Shown: piece after piece, positions 1 to 7,559 of the stretch
How positions within the stretch are numbered: position 1 is the stretch's first letter
How the letters are laid out: every line of letters begins with the position of its first letter
IMG/VR virus record: IMGVR_UViG_3300032294_000718
Location: 1 to 25,317 of that record
From: a virus
Length of the DNA: 25,317 bases
Strand: one strand, 5' to 3'
Program-made: the position numbers and the translations under genes
Notes under the pieces: model-generated
What the model was told of the DNA's origin: nothing
What the model saw: only the letters and a program-made list of their open reading frames with translations
The model's database searches: none

Positions 1-33
1 ATTCAATCAGCAACAGTATTACAAGACGTATAA
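1..33 (+). CDS. 3' end of an upstream gene (partial, frame uncertain)
   Basis: The first bases can be read as the last ten codons of a gene ending IQSATVLQDV with a TAA stop at 31-33, leaving 11 bases before the next start at 45. A second frame (2-43, ending YYKTYKTK) is equally open, and the frame of the following gene is also open to the window edge. The choice is therefore not decidable here. No function can be assigned. Confidence 0.3.
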   Translation: MQSATVLQDV

Positions 34-44
34 AACAAAATAAA

Positions 45-332
45 ATGATAACACATATAGAAGATAAAAATTTATTTGGAAAAACAATAAACACTGTTTT
101 CACTAATCTACTTAGATATGATTTAAATGAAGATGATTGTGTTTTAAGATATGAACTAAGATACAGAAATCCTAATAGAGAATCGGTAGCTATACCTGAT
201 ACAACAATATCAAGTGGTGAATGGAAAGTTTCTGAAACGGTATTAAATGCATGGACTGGTAGTAATTTTTATTTAGCAGAAAAAATGTGTGAAAGTTTTG
301 ATTTCACAATATTAAGACATGAGAATGGTTAA
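45..332 (+). CDS. Small hypothetical phage protein (95 aa)
   Basis: I do not recognise this 95-residue protein. It has no signal peptide, membrane segment or obvious motif. It is mixed and fairly polar, with aromatic residues through the middle and an acidic pI by eye. The start chosen is the ATG after an A-rich leader; the frame is open further upstream to the window edge, so a longer form cannot be excluded. It lies just upstream of another small gene and the tail sheath gene, the place where T4-like genomes carry neck, tail-completion or small structural genes, so a minor virion role is possible. That is inference from position only. Confidence 0.6.
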   Translation: MITHIEDKNLFGKTINTVFTNLLRYDLNEDDCVLRYELRYRNPNRESVAIPDTTISSGEWKVSETVLNAWTGSNFYLAEKMCESFDFTILRHENG

Positions 333-346
333 TTTATAATTTAATA

Positions 347-354
347 TATTTATA
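347..354 (+). promoter_or_regulatory. TATTTATA late-type promoter box before the 371 gene
   Basis: TATTTATA preceded by A, 16 bases before the start codon at 371. It is one of nine copies of the same octamer found in leaders of virion-type genes in this window. No -35-like element stands upstream, as in T4 late promoters. The assignment as promoter is inference from repetition and position. Confidence 0.5.
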
Positions 355-370
355 CTAAACAATAACAAAA

Positions 371-760
371 ATGGCAATTAATTATACTTGGAGAATAACA
401 TCCTTAAAAAAATCAAATACTAACGATTTGAATGACGTTATTATTGGAACACGCTGGGAATGTATAGGTACAGATGATTCAGATGGAGTATCTGGTACAT
501 TTGTAGGAGCAACACCTTTTTCATTGAATTCGGTAAATCCTGATAATTTCATAGAATATTCATCTTTAACTGAAACGGAAGTATTGGGATGGATTAAAAA
601 TCATGTTAGTGGTTCAGCACCAACAAACTATTGGCCTCACATTAGTGAAAGAATACAAAAAGCAATTGAAGCTTCCAGAGGAGTTGTTCAAGATGTAGAT
701 GAAATTGATTTACCTTGGTCACCGGTATCTGGTTCTAATTCTGGTTCAGTAGCAAGATAA
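371..760 (+). CDS. Small conserved-type phage protein with YTWxI N-terminus (129 aa)
   Basis: The protein starts MAINYTWRITSL and continues with a strand-rich pattern (WECIGTDDSDG, then NFIEYSSLTETEVLGWI) and a C-terminal half that looks helical and Ser/Gly-rich at the end. The combination of a YTW-type start and a central 'F-I-x-Y-x-x-L-T-E-x-x-V-x-x-W' stretch resembles small uncharacterised proteins of marine T4-like phages, but I cannot name a family with certainty. There is no signal peptide or membrane segment. It is preceded by its own TATTTATA box and followed by a terminator-like hairpin at 784-819, so it appears to be a single late unit or the end of one. A minor structural role is plausible and unproven. 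Confidence 0.7.
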   Translation: MAINYTWRITSLKKSNTNDLNDVIIGTRWECIGTDDSDGVSGTFVGATPFSLNSVNPDNFIEYSSLTETEVLGWIKNHVSGSAPTNYWPHISERIQKAIEASRGVVQDVDEIDLPWSPVSGSNSGSVAR

Positions 761-783
761 TATTATAAAAAATAACATAGATT

Positions 784-824
784 AAATATCCAAAGCATTA
801 TATTATGTTTTGGATATTTTCTTT
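784..824 (+). terminator. Terminator-like hairpin after the 371 gene
   Basis: Arms 784-798 and 805-819 pair over 15 positions (one G-U) around a six-base loop TATATT, followed by TTTTCTTT. The stem is AT-rich and the U-tract is interrupted, so termination may be partial. The next late box (826-833) follows directly. Confidence 0.6.
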
Positions 825-825
825 A

Positions 826-833
826 TATTTATA
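826..833 (+). promoter_or_regulatory. TATTTATA late-type promoter box before tail sheath
   Basis: ATATTTATA context, immediately after the hairpin at 784-819 and 54 bases before the sheath start. The implied leader is about 45 bases and contains the 16-base element at 855-870 that recurs before the 3898 gene. Confidence 0.5.
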
Positions 834-854
834 TCTGTATTTCACAACTAGCAA

Positions 855-870
855 ATACAAACTTAAAATA
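855..870 (+). repeat. Leader element ATACAAACTTAAAATA, copy 1
   Basis: This 16-base sequence in the sheath leader is repeated identically at 3873-3888 in the leader of the 3898 gene. It lies 18 bases upstream of the start codon. It is A-rich and unstructured and could act as a translation enhancer; function is not shown. Confidence 0.6.
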
Positions 871-887
871 CAAATTGGAGAAATAAA

Positions 888-3230
888 ATGGCAGAAAGAA
901 TCGTATCACCTGGCGTATTCACAAGAGAAAATGACCTATCCTTCTTAGCGCAAGGAATTGGAGAAATTGGAGCAGCATTCATAGGACCTTTTAAGCAAGG
1001 ACCTGCATTCGTTCCAACTATTGTGAGAACACAATCAGAGTTCGAAAGTATTTTCGGAACACCTGATGGGACTTATTATACTGAATATGCAGTACAAAAC
1101 TATTTAAGAGAAGCTGGAATAGCAACAATCGTAAGAGTGGGTGGAATTGGTGGATACCAACAAACTGCACCTTTAGGAATTTTTGCAAGTGGTTCTGCTG
1201 GATTAGGTAGAAAACTAATTGGTGTACTACACTCAACAAAAAATGGATTTCAAAATTACGGATTTCAGGGAGCAACTGTAGTTAGTAATGATGCATTAGA
1301 TGGACAGTTTGTAGTATCTGCAAGTGGTATCGGAATTATATCAGCATCTATATTACCATCAGACCCTAATGATTTAGGTGATGTATTTGGGGAATCTCCA
1401 CTTGGTAGTAAAGCAGCTTATGTATATAATTACTTTGAAAATTTAGCATCTAATTATTCAGGTTCTGCAACTGGTTCTATTGCACATAATACTGTAATAA
1501 CTGGTTCTATATTACCAACGCAAGACTTTACAGAAGATGCTAAAGCAGCTGAAACTCCATTTGTTCAATCACAATTAATTAGTGGTGATAGATATAATCT
1601 TTTCAAATTTGTAACTTTAGGACATGGTACATTATATAATACTAAATTTAAAGTTGGTATTTCTAATGTAAAAGCAGCTGGTGAAGATGGTGGTACTGAT
1701 TATTCTACATTTACTGTGACAATCCGTTCATTTGATGATACCGATAAGAGAAAGAGTGTTGTTGAAACATATAACAATGTAAACTTAGACCCTGCTTCTC
1801 CTAACTATATTGCTAGAAGAATTGGTGATAGATATTTCACAATTGGTTTAGATGGTAAAATGACAGAATTTGGTGATTATACAAACAAATCACAATATGT
1901 TAGAGTTGAAATGGCACCTAATAGTGTAGCAAATCCAATTTCAGCAGCACCATTTGGACATGCACCATATTCACTTCCAATTGAAACAACAAACAATGCA
2001 GAATCACTTTTAGTTCCTGCTGTAACATACCAAACAAATTCAACTGGAAACACATCATCATCTCCAATCTATTTTAGTGGATTTGATTTTGAAACATCTG
2101 GTATCAAAATAGATAACTTAAATTATTTAAAACCAATACCAACACACACAATATTAACGGAAAATGGTTCTAACGTATCATTCGCATTTGATGCAAATGG
2201 TTTAAATTACCAAATGACTGGTTCGGTTTCATCTGATATGGTTAAGAGACAATTCGTATTAGGATTCCAACATGGATTTGATGGTATGAATCCAACTATA
2301 CCAATATTAAAAGCTGGTGATAATGGATGGGGTGCTGGAAATACACAAGGATTCAATTGTTCTACATCAGTATCAGCTGGTTCGGTTGCATATACTAAAG
2401 CAATTGCAGCAATTTCAAATCCTGACGAGTATGATATCAATATGGTAGCAACTCCTGGTATTGTAAGAAGTTTACATCCAGCTATTGTTACTAGAGTAAT
2501 TGATATGGTTGAAGAAAGACAAGATGCATTCTATATCGCTGATTTCAACGATTATTCAGATACAATAACTCAAGCAACCGAACAAGCTAACGCAGTTGAT
2601 TCAAACTATGTTGGTACTTACTATCCTTGGGTTAAAACAATTGATACAAATACTAACAAACTTACAACTGTTCCACCATCTACATTGTTACCAGCGGTTT
2701 ACGCTAGTAACGATAGATTGGCAGCTGAATGGTTCGCACCTGCTGGTTTAAATAGAGGTGGTATCGTAGGAGCAGTTAGTGTATTGAATAGATTAACACA
2801 TGCGGAGAGAGACACTCTATATGAGAACAAAGTAAACCCAATCGCAGCATTCCCTGGACAAGGTATTGTAGCATTTGGACAGAAGACATTGCAAGATAAG
2901 GCTTCAGCATTAGATAGAATCAACGTAAGAAGATTACTTATCACTGTTAAGAAGTTTATCGCTTCTACATCTCGTTTCTTAGTATTCGAACAAAATACTT
3001 CAGAGACAAGAGGAAGATTCTTGAACACTGTTAATCCGTATTTGGAAACAATTCAACAAAGACAAGGTTTATACGCATTCAAAGTGGTGATGGATGAAAC
3101 CAACAACACACCGGATGTAATAGATAGAAATATTATGGCGGGACAAATTTTCTTACAACCGGCTAAGACAGCTGAATTCATCGTAATTGATTTCAACATC
3201 TTACCAACTGGAGCAAGTTTCTCAGCATAA
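888..3230 (+). CDS. Contractile tail sheath protein (T4 gp18-like)
   Basis: This 780-residue protein has the two hallmarks of phage tail sheath proteins. The N-terminal segment (about residues 1-90, starting MAERIVSPGVFTRENDLS) resembles the sheath N-terminal arm followed by the GAAFIGPFKQGPA and IVRTQSEFESIFG region. The C-terminal domain (about 640-780) contains the RLLITVKKFIASTSRFLVFEQN and NIMAGQIFLQPAKTAEFIVIDF type strands that form the conserved core. The middle (about 100-520) is the variable surface region. The sheath polymerises around the tube and contracts to drive it through the host envelope. It is longer than T4 gp18 (about 660 aa), the excess lying in the surface domains. A GGAG ribosome-binding site lies at 877-880, seven bases before the ATG. 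The tube gene follows, the usual order. Certainty is high. Confidence 0.95.
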   Translation: MAERIVSPGVFTRENDLSFLAQGIGEIGAAFIGPFKQGPAFVPTIVRTQSEFESIFGTPDGTYYTEYAVQNYLREAGIATIVRVGGIGGYQQTAPLGIFASGSAGLGRKLIGVLHSTKNGFQNYGFQGATVVSNDALDGQFVVSASGIGIISASILPSDPNDLGDVFGESPLGSKAAYVYNYFENLASNYSGSATGSIAHNTVITGSILPTQDFTEDAKAAETPFVQSQLISGDRYNLFKFVTLGHGTLYNTKFKVGISNVKAAGEDGGTDYSTFTVTIRSFDDTDKRKSVVETYNNVNLDPASPNYIARRIGDRYFTIGLDGKMTEFGDYTNKSQYVRVEMAPNSVANPISAAPFGHAPYSLPIETTNNAESLLVPAVTYQTNSTGNTSSSPIYFSGFDFETSGIKIDNLNYLKPIPTHTILTENGSNVSFAFDANGLNYQMTGSVSSDMVKRQFVLGFQHGFDGMNPTIPILKAGDNGWGAGNTQGFNCSTSVSAGSVAYTKAIAAISNPDEYDINMVATPGIVRSLHPAIVTRVIDMVEERQDAFYIADFNDYSDTITQATEQANAVDSNYVGTYYPWVKTIDTNTNKLTTVPPSTLLPAVYASNDRLAAEWFAPAGLNRGGIVGAVSVLNRLTHAERDTLYENKVNPIAAFPGQGIVAFGQKTLQDKASALDRINVRRLLITVKKFIASTSRFLVFEQNTSETRGRFLNTVNPYLETIQQRQGLYAFKVVMDETNNTPDVIDRNIMAGQIFLQPAKTAEFIVIDFNILPTGASFSA

Positions 3231-3251
3231 TACAAAAACAAACAAATTAGA

Positions 3252-3259
3252 TATTTATA
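3252..3259 (+). promoter_or_regulatory. TATTTATA late-type promoter box before tail tube
   Basis: ATATTTATAA 21 bases before the tube start, in the 50-base gap after the sheath gene. No hairpin separates the two genes, so the tube can be read both from the sheath transcript and from its own promoter, which would favour high expression of this major protein. Confidence 0.5.
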
Positions 3260-3280
3260 ATTAAATAAAAGGGCAATAAA

Positions 3281-3778
3281 ATGGCAGATATTCTATCCTT
3301 CGATAAGATGTTCTATACGAACTTCGAACCAAAAATGAAAAACCGTTACATAATGGAGTTGACTGATACGTCAATCCCATCATTTACGGTAAGTGCGGCT
3401 AACCGCCCAACAATTCAATTTGAAACTGTAAAAATAGACCACATCAACGTTTATAGAAAATTGAAAGGTAAAGGTGAATGGCAGGACTTGGAAATTACTT
3501 TGTATGACCCAATCGTACCATCAGCAGCTCAAGCAGTAATGGAGTGGGTTCGTTTATCACATGAATCTATCACTGGTAGAGATGGATATGCAGAAATGTA
3601 TAAAAAAGATATCGATTTTTACCTATTAGGGCCTGTTGGTGATAAGATTGAACAATGGAAGTTGAAAGGTGCATTTATCTCTCAAGCAAACTTTGGAGAT
3701 TTAGCATATAGTACAACTAACGAACCTGTGACAATCACATTAACATTAACTTACGATTACGCAATCTTAGAATTCTAA
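3281..3778 (+). CDS. Tail tube protein (T4 gp19-like)
   Basis: This 165-residue protein has the length (T4 gp19 is 163 aa) and pattern of T4-type tail tube proteins. It starts MADILSFDKMFYTNFEPKMKNRY, has a central IQFETVKIDHINVYRKLKGKGEWQDLEITLYDP stretch typical of the tube beta-barrel, and ends in strands rich in T, I and V (VTITLTLTYDYAILEF). The tube is the rigid inner channel through which DNA passes. Its position directly after the sheath and before the tail chaperone and tape measure genes is canonical. It has its own late box and is followed by a strong hairpin pair (3787-3839), which would uncouple this abundant product from the downstream, less needed chaperone. Confidence 0.95.
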   Translation: MADILSFDKMFYTNFEPKMKNRYIMELTDTSIPSFTVSAANRPTIQFETVKIDHINVYRKLKGKGEWQDLEITLYDPIVPSAAQAVMEWVRLSHESITGRDGYAEMYKKDIDFYLLGPVGDKIEQWKLKGAFISQANFGDLAYSTTNEPVTITLTLTYDYAILEF

Positions 3779-3786
3779 AAAATATT

Positions 3787-3807
3787 CCTTACGGATGCTA
3801 CCGAAGG
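3787..3807 (+). other. Small hairpin just upstream of terminator
   Basis: CCTT/AAGG plus CGG/CCG around loop ATGCTA with one bulged A. It stands directly between the tube stop codon and the terminator stem, where it could protect the mRNA 3' end or aid termination. Role inferred from position. Confidence 0.4.
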
Positions 3808-3809
3808 AC

Positions 3810-3839
3810 AACCCTCATCAGAAATGGTGGGGGTTTTTT
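3810..3839 (+). terminator. Rho-independent terminator after tail tube
   Basis: Arms 3810-3820 and 3825-3835 form an 11-bp stem (two G-U pairs) capped by a GAAA loop and followed by a run of T. This is one of the clearest terminators in the window and closes the sheath-tube unit. Confidence 0.85.
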
Positions 3840-3863
3840 ATTTCCAATTTTTTAAAAATTATG

Positions 3864-3871
3864 TATTTATA
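3864..3871 (+). promoter_or_regulatory. TATTTATA late-type promoter box before the gp26-like gene
   Basis: GTATTTATATATAC context, 26 bases before the start codon at 3898 and just after the 3810-3839 terminator, so it is needed to express the downstream genes. It is the only copy with G rather than A before the octamer. Confidence 0.5.
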
Positions 3872-3872
3872 T

Positions 3873-3888
3873 ATACAAACTTAAAATA
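3873..3888 (+). repeat. Leader element ATACAAACTTAAAATA, copy 2
   Basis: Identical to 855-870. Here it begins two bases after the TATTTATA box and ends nine bases before the start codon. Confidence 0.6.
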
Positions 3889-3897
3889 AATAAAGTT

Positions 3898-4659
3898 ATG
3901 AACGAAAAGCAATATGATTTTCCAACGGAAGTGTTGGATTTACCATCGGAAGGTAAGGTTTATCCAAAAGATAACCCACTATCATCTGGCAGGATTACAA
4001 TTAAATTAATGACAGCAAAGGAAGAAGATATTCTTTCTTCTACAAACCTTATCAAAAAAGGTATTGTATTGGATAAACTATTTGAATCTATTATAGTTGA
4101 TAAAGTTAATCCAAATGATATTATAATTGGTGATAAAAACGCAATCCTTTTAGCAACAAGAGTATTAGGTTATGGACCTGAATACGATTTTACTTTTTAT
4201 TCATCTAAAAAAAGTGATACTGTTGAAATAAAAGCAGATTTAACACAGGTTAAAACCAAAGAAATTGATATATCACTTTTTGACAATAAAAATGAATTAG
4301 AGTATATAACACCAACTGGAAAAAACAAAATTGTGTTTAAATTATTAACTCATGGTGATGAAAGAGAAATAGAAAAAGAAGTAGAGGCACTTAAAAAATT
4401 AAATAAAGATTTATCATCAGATGTTACAACTCGTTTAAGATATATGATTAAATCAGTTGATGGAAATTCTGAAGTGGGTACTATTGCGAGATTTGTCAAT
4501 AATATGAGAGCATTGGATAGTAGAGCATTTAGAGAATATGTTAAAAAGGTCTCTCCTGATATGGATATGAAAGTACAATATACTCATACTGATGGTGAGG
4601 TGGAGGAGGCGCCTATCTCTTTGGGAGTGAACTTTTTTTGGCCTACCACCGAATCATAG
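3898..4659 (+). CDS. T4 gp26-like baseplate/tail assembly chaperone, zero-frame product
   Basis: The 253-residue product begins with a VLDLPSEGKVYPKDNPL stretch, then ITIKLMTAKEEDILSS and IKKGIVLDKLFESII, the pattern of the T4 base-plate (gp26) family, in which a short N-terminal 'LPSxGxxY' strand precedes a mixed alpha/beta body. The gene sits between the tube and tape measure genes, the position of tail assembly chaperones (lambda G/GT). These bind the tape measure before tube polymerisation and are absent from the virion. The zero-frame reading ends abruptly in FFWPTTES just after a run of seven T (4633-4639). A second frame continues from there (see 4640-4849) with sequence that looks like the natural end of the family. 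The protein may therefore be made in short and long forms. Confidence 0.85.
   Translation: MNEKQYDFPTEVLDLPSEGKVYPKDNPLSSGRITIKLMTAKEEDILSSTNLIKKGIVLDKLFESIIVDKVNPNDIIIGDKNAILLATRVLGYGPEYDFTFYSSKKSDTVEIKADLTQVKTKEIDISLFDNKNELEYITPTGKNKIVFKLLTHGDEREIEKEVEALKKLNKDLSSDVTTRLRYMIKSVDGNSEVGTIARFVNNMRALDSRAFREYVKKVSPDMDMKVQYTHTDGEVEEAPISLGVNFFWPTTES
4633..4640 (+). promoter_or_regulatory. Candidate ribosomal slippery site (seven T then G)
   Basis: In the zero frame the codons are AAC TTT TTT TGG. A Phe-tRNA in the P site on 4636-4638 can slip +1 and re-pair perfectly on 4637-4639, with a Trp codon waiting in the A site; the next codon is then GGC at 4640 in the frame that stays open to 4849. A -2 slip gives the same frame. 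The frame is not reached by a -1 slip. Alternatively the run of T is a one-base variant or sequencing change. Confidence 0.55.
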
Positions 4660-4849
4660 TATAAATTTACATACTCAAATTTTTGATATGGTACACTACG
4701 GTAATGGGTTTACTATTATGGAGTTGTACCAAATGCCAACCAGACTAAGAATGTTTTATTATAACAAATTACTTGAAGCAAAGAAAAAAGAAAATGAGGA
4801 AGTAGAAAAAGCAAATAAATCAGCATCAAAAGTTAGGGTTAGACGATAA
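4640..4849 (+). CDS. C-terminal extension of the gp26-like chaperone in the shifted frame
   Basis: Read from 4640 this frame gives 69 residues, beginning GLPPNHSINLHTQIFDMVHY, with a core GFTIMELYQMPTRLRMFYYNKLL and a lysine/glutamate-rich tail ending KVRVRR. The 'YGxGFTxxELYxMPxxLRxFYYxKL' character is what I would expect at the end of T4 base-plate chaperone proteins. It joins smoothly to the zero-frame body if one base is skipped in the T7 run, giving about 316 residues in total. If not reached by frameshift, an internal ATG at 4688 could start a free 53-residue protein, but it has no good ribosome-binding site. The stop codon lies inside the terminator stem at 4828-4862. Confidence 0.65.
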   Translation, partial: GLPPNHSINLHTQIFDMVHYGNGFTIMELYQMPTRLRMFYYNKLLEAKKKENEEVEKANKSASKVRVRR

Positions 4850-4862
4850 TCCTAACTTTTTT
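4828..4862 (+). terminator. Terminator overlapping the end of the frameshifted ORF
   Basis: AAAAGTTAGG (4828-4837) pairs perfectly with CCTAACTTTT (4851-4860) across a 13-base loop that contains the stop codon at 4847-4849; a T run follows. It is placed just before two TATTTATA boxes that restart transcription. Confidence 0.7.
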
Positions 4863-4880
4863 ATTTATAAGATATTTATA
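4862..4880 (+). promoter_or_regulatory. Two TATTTATA late-type boxes before the 4901 / tape measure unit
   Basis: The octamer occurs at 4862-4869 and again at 4873-4880, eleven bases apart. The second has the more usual ATATTTATAG context and lies 20 bases before the start codon at 4901. The doubling may give two start sites, or the first may be fortuitous within the terminator tail. Confidence 0.5.
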
Positions 4881-4900
4881 GATGTTAAACTATATTAATT

Positions 4901-5143
4901 ATGAAAAAATACAAAATATCGGAATCTAATTTAAAGGAATTTTGGAATCTATTTAGTAAAAAGCCAACTCCCGATAAATTACAAACAGTAATTGATAATG
5001 ACCCTGTACTAAAAAAACTTCAAGATGAATTGGATGATATCGATAGAAGCTATATTCCAAAACTTAGAAAAATGAAGCAAGAACAACCACGTACATTTGA
5101 GTATCTACAAAGTATAGGTATGATAGCAAAAGATTTTAAGTAA
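4901..5143 (+). CDS. Small basic/acidic helical protein preceding the tape measure (80 aa)
   Basis: I do not recognise this 80-residue protein. It starts MKKYKISESNLKEFW and is highly charged, with a predicted helical pattern (VLKKLQDELDDIDRSYIPKLRKMKQEQ) suggestive of a short coiled coil. It has no signal peptide or membrane segment. It lies eight bases before the tape measure gene and shares its transcript, so a partner of the tape measure, a second chaperone or a small internal protein are candidates. The N-terminal LKE could be read as part of a T4-type L-x-E processing site, but this is weak. Confidence 0.7.
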   Translation: MKKYKISESNLKEFWNLFSKKPTPDKLQTVIDNDPVLKKLQDELDDIDRSYIPKLRKMKQEQPRTFEYLQSIGMIAKDFK

Positions 5144-5151
5144 TATCATAA

Positions 5152-7548
5152 ATGGCAGACATTACCTCACTTACACCAGAACAGCAAAAAGAACTAAACT
5201 CTTTATTAAAAGAAAGAGAAAGGTTAGAGAAGCAAATTACATCAAACGTTGAAAAGGCTGCTAATGCACGTCATAATGAAAAAAAGCGTTTAGATGAGCT
5301 TATAAAGAAAGGTGACGAGGAACTTGACATAATGGAGAAAAAAATTAAAAATCTCCAAAAAATCAAAGATGCTGAGACTTATCAACTTAGTATTGGTAAG
5401 GCTTTGAATGTAAAAGATGAAAAAATATTAAAACTTATTGAAGGTAAAGTTACTAAAAGTAGTTTATTATCATCCGTAACTGCAAAGATTATATCACTAA
5501 AGAGTGAAGAAATAAATTTAGAGGGTGATGCATTAAAAGCAAGTGAGCAAAAAAGAGAAGTTTTTGAATCTTTAGCTAAAGGTGTAGTTGACCAAGCTAA
5601 ACACATGGCTCATCATGGTAAAGAAGTAAATAAATATGAAGAAGAAAGACATAAGTTATTAGAAAAAATAAAAGATTTTAGTGAAGAAGAAAAGGAAGAC
5701 GCACTCAAACTTTTACAAATAAAACAAAATCTACAAAAACAAGAAGAAAGAATACATGAGTTACAACACAAAGTAGCACATGAGGCCCATCACTTACCAG
5801 AAGGTATAAGAAATGCAGCATCGGGTGCAATGGATTTATTTAAATCTGTTAAAAATGCTGGTATGGCATTTGGTCCATTGATATTATTAGTAGCAGCTTT
5901 AGGTGCTGGATTGCATGCTTATATGGAATTAGATGCGGCAGCAGAAAAATATAGAGAAACTACTGGTTTTACTGCTGCAATGACTAAAAAAATAGATTAT
6001 GATGTACATCATATTGTAGTGGCATATAGAGGATTGGGTGTTGAGGCTAAAGATGCATACGATGTTATAAACGAAATGGCAAATGCTCAAAGTGATATGT
6101 TTCACTTTAGTGAAGCTACTGTTGGTTCACTTTCAATTCTAAATAAAAGGATGGGTATTGCTGTAAAAGATAGTGCAGAAGTATCATCCATGTTTGAACA
6201 AATTGGAGGATTGAGTGAAGAAACTGCTGCTAGTGTAACACTAGCCGCTGCATCTTTGGCTAAACAAACAGGCGTATCCGCAAAAGAAATGTTTCAGGAT
6301 ATGGCAAAGAGCTCTGGTGTATTATCCTCACACATGAAGGGTAATGTTCAGATGTTTATCCAACAAGCCGTTAAAGCTAAAATGCTTGGAAGTACTCTTG
6401 AAGATATGGCCAAAACTTCAGAAAAACTATTAGATTTTGAAAGTAGTATTGAGGAAGAATTAACGGCAGCAACTTTTGTAGGAGGGCAATTTAATTTAAG
6501 TAGAGCTAGAGCACTTGCGTATGAAGGAAAAATTGCAGATGCAAATGATGAAATATTAAATCAAATTCAAAGAAGTGGTGATTTCCGAAAGCAAGATTAT
6601 TATACACAACAACAATTAGCAAAAGCAGCGGGAAAATCAGTTGAAGAAATTGTAAAAGAATTGGGTGTTAGAGATAAATTGGGAAAGTTAAGTGGAGACC
6701 AATTAGCAAAAGCAAATAAGCTAATAGATAGTGGAGTAGATATAAGTAATTTAAGTGATGACGAACTCAAAAAGCAAGCAGAACAATTAGCAAAACAAGA
6801 AAGAATATCAGCAGTAATGACAGATATTCAAGATAAAATAGCAGGAATGGTTGAGGCCGTAGGTGGTAGGCTTACTCCTGTATTTGATGTATTAGCAAAG
6901 GTAGTGTATTTTATATCAGATGTACTTAGTGGTATTGCAAATATTATTACAACTATATTCAGTCCAACAGAATCATTTGGTAAACTATTTGAAAAAATGG
7001 GTCCTTGGGTTTCTGGTATTGCTACCGCATTAACAATAGCTGGTACTGCCATAATGGCTCAAATGGTTCCGGGATTGATAAGAGCTGGTATGGCAGCAGC
7101 AGCTCAATTACCAGCTATGATTTCAATGGCAGTAGCGGCGATAACATCCGCATCAGCTGCAACTTTAGGTATTGGGGCAGTTGCGATTGTGGGTGGTATA
7201 GCAGCTGCTGTAATGGCAATGAAATCCGCACAAAAAGTAGGAGATGTCATGGCACCTGCTGATGGTAAAACTAGGATATCTACAAAAGAAGGTGGATTAC
7301 TTGAATTATCAAAAAATGATGATTTAATTGCCGCACCTGGCGCAGCAAGTGCTCTTTCTGGTGGGCAATCATCTCCAATAGCATCATCAAATAATAATAT
7401 GATTAATGCATTGATAAACGAATTTAGAGGAGTTAGAGCAGATATGGCCGGTGGTAAAATTGGAGTTTATATGGATAATGATAAGGTTTCATCAAAAGTG
7501 GCTACAACAATGGACCGTAGTACTAGAAATAATTTTGCACTACAATAA
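5152..7548 (+). CDS. Tail tape measure protein
   Basis: At 798 residues this is the long, coiled-coil-rich, membrane-segment-containing protein expected directly after the chaperone genes. Residues about 10-215 are almost continuous charged heptad-like helix (many K and E). Residues about 236-258 form a hydrophobic segment (AGMAFGPLILLVAALGAGLHA). A central alpha-helical region follows, then a second long Ala/Gly/Ile-rich hydrophobic region at about 619-693. Tape measure proteins set tail length and are ejected ahead of the DNA, and the hydrophobic parts may help form a channel in the host inner membrane. With the usual rule of about 1.5 angstrom per residue the tail would be near 120 nm; this is an estimate. 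It heads a nearly gapless run of five genes to 13554. Confidence 0.9.
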   Translation: MADITSLTPEQQKELNSLLKERERLEKQITSNVEKAANARHNEKKRLDELIKKGDEELDIMEKKIKNLQKIKDAETYQLSIGKALNVKDEKILKLIEGKVTKSSLLSSVTAKIISLKSEEINLEGDALKASEQKREVFESLAKGVVDQAKHMAHHGKEVNKYEEERHKLLEKIKDFSEEEKEDALKLLQIKQNLQKQEERIHELQHKVAHEAHHLPEGIRNAASGAMDLFKSVKNAGMAFGPLILLVAALGAGLHAYMELDAAAEKYRETTGFTAAMTKKIDYDVHHIVVAYRGLGVEAKDAYDVINEMANAQSDMFHFSEATVGSLSILNKRMGIAVKDSAEVSSMFEQIGGLSEETAASVTLAAASLAKQTGVSAKEMFQDMAKSSGVLSSHMKGNVQMFIQQAVKAKMLGSTLEDMAKTSEKLLDFESSIEEELTAATFVGGQFNLSRARALAYEGKIADANDEILNQIQRSGDFRKQDYYTQQQLAKAAGKSVEEIVKELGVRDKLGKLSGDQLAKANKLIDSGVDISNLSDDELKKQAEQLAKQERISAVMTDIQDKIAGMVEAVGGRLTPVFDVLAKVVYFISDVLSGIANIITTIFSPTESFGKLFEKMGPWVSGIATALTIAGTAIMAQMVPGLIRAGMAAAAQLPAMISMAVAAITSASAATLGIGAVAIVGGIAAAVMAMKSAQKVGDVMAPADGKTRISTKEGGLLELSKNDDLIAAPGAASALSGGQSSPIASSNNNMINALINEFRGVRADMAGGKIGVYMDNDKVSSKVATTMDRSTRNNFALQ

Positions 7549-7559
7549 AAAATAATTAG

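Noticed and set aside
7005-7262. Overlapping + strand frame of 85 codons within the tape measure gene
   Set aside because: It is rich in Cys, Ser, Asn and Gly in a way expected from an out-of-frame reading of Ala/Gly/Ile codons and has no independent start signal.
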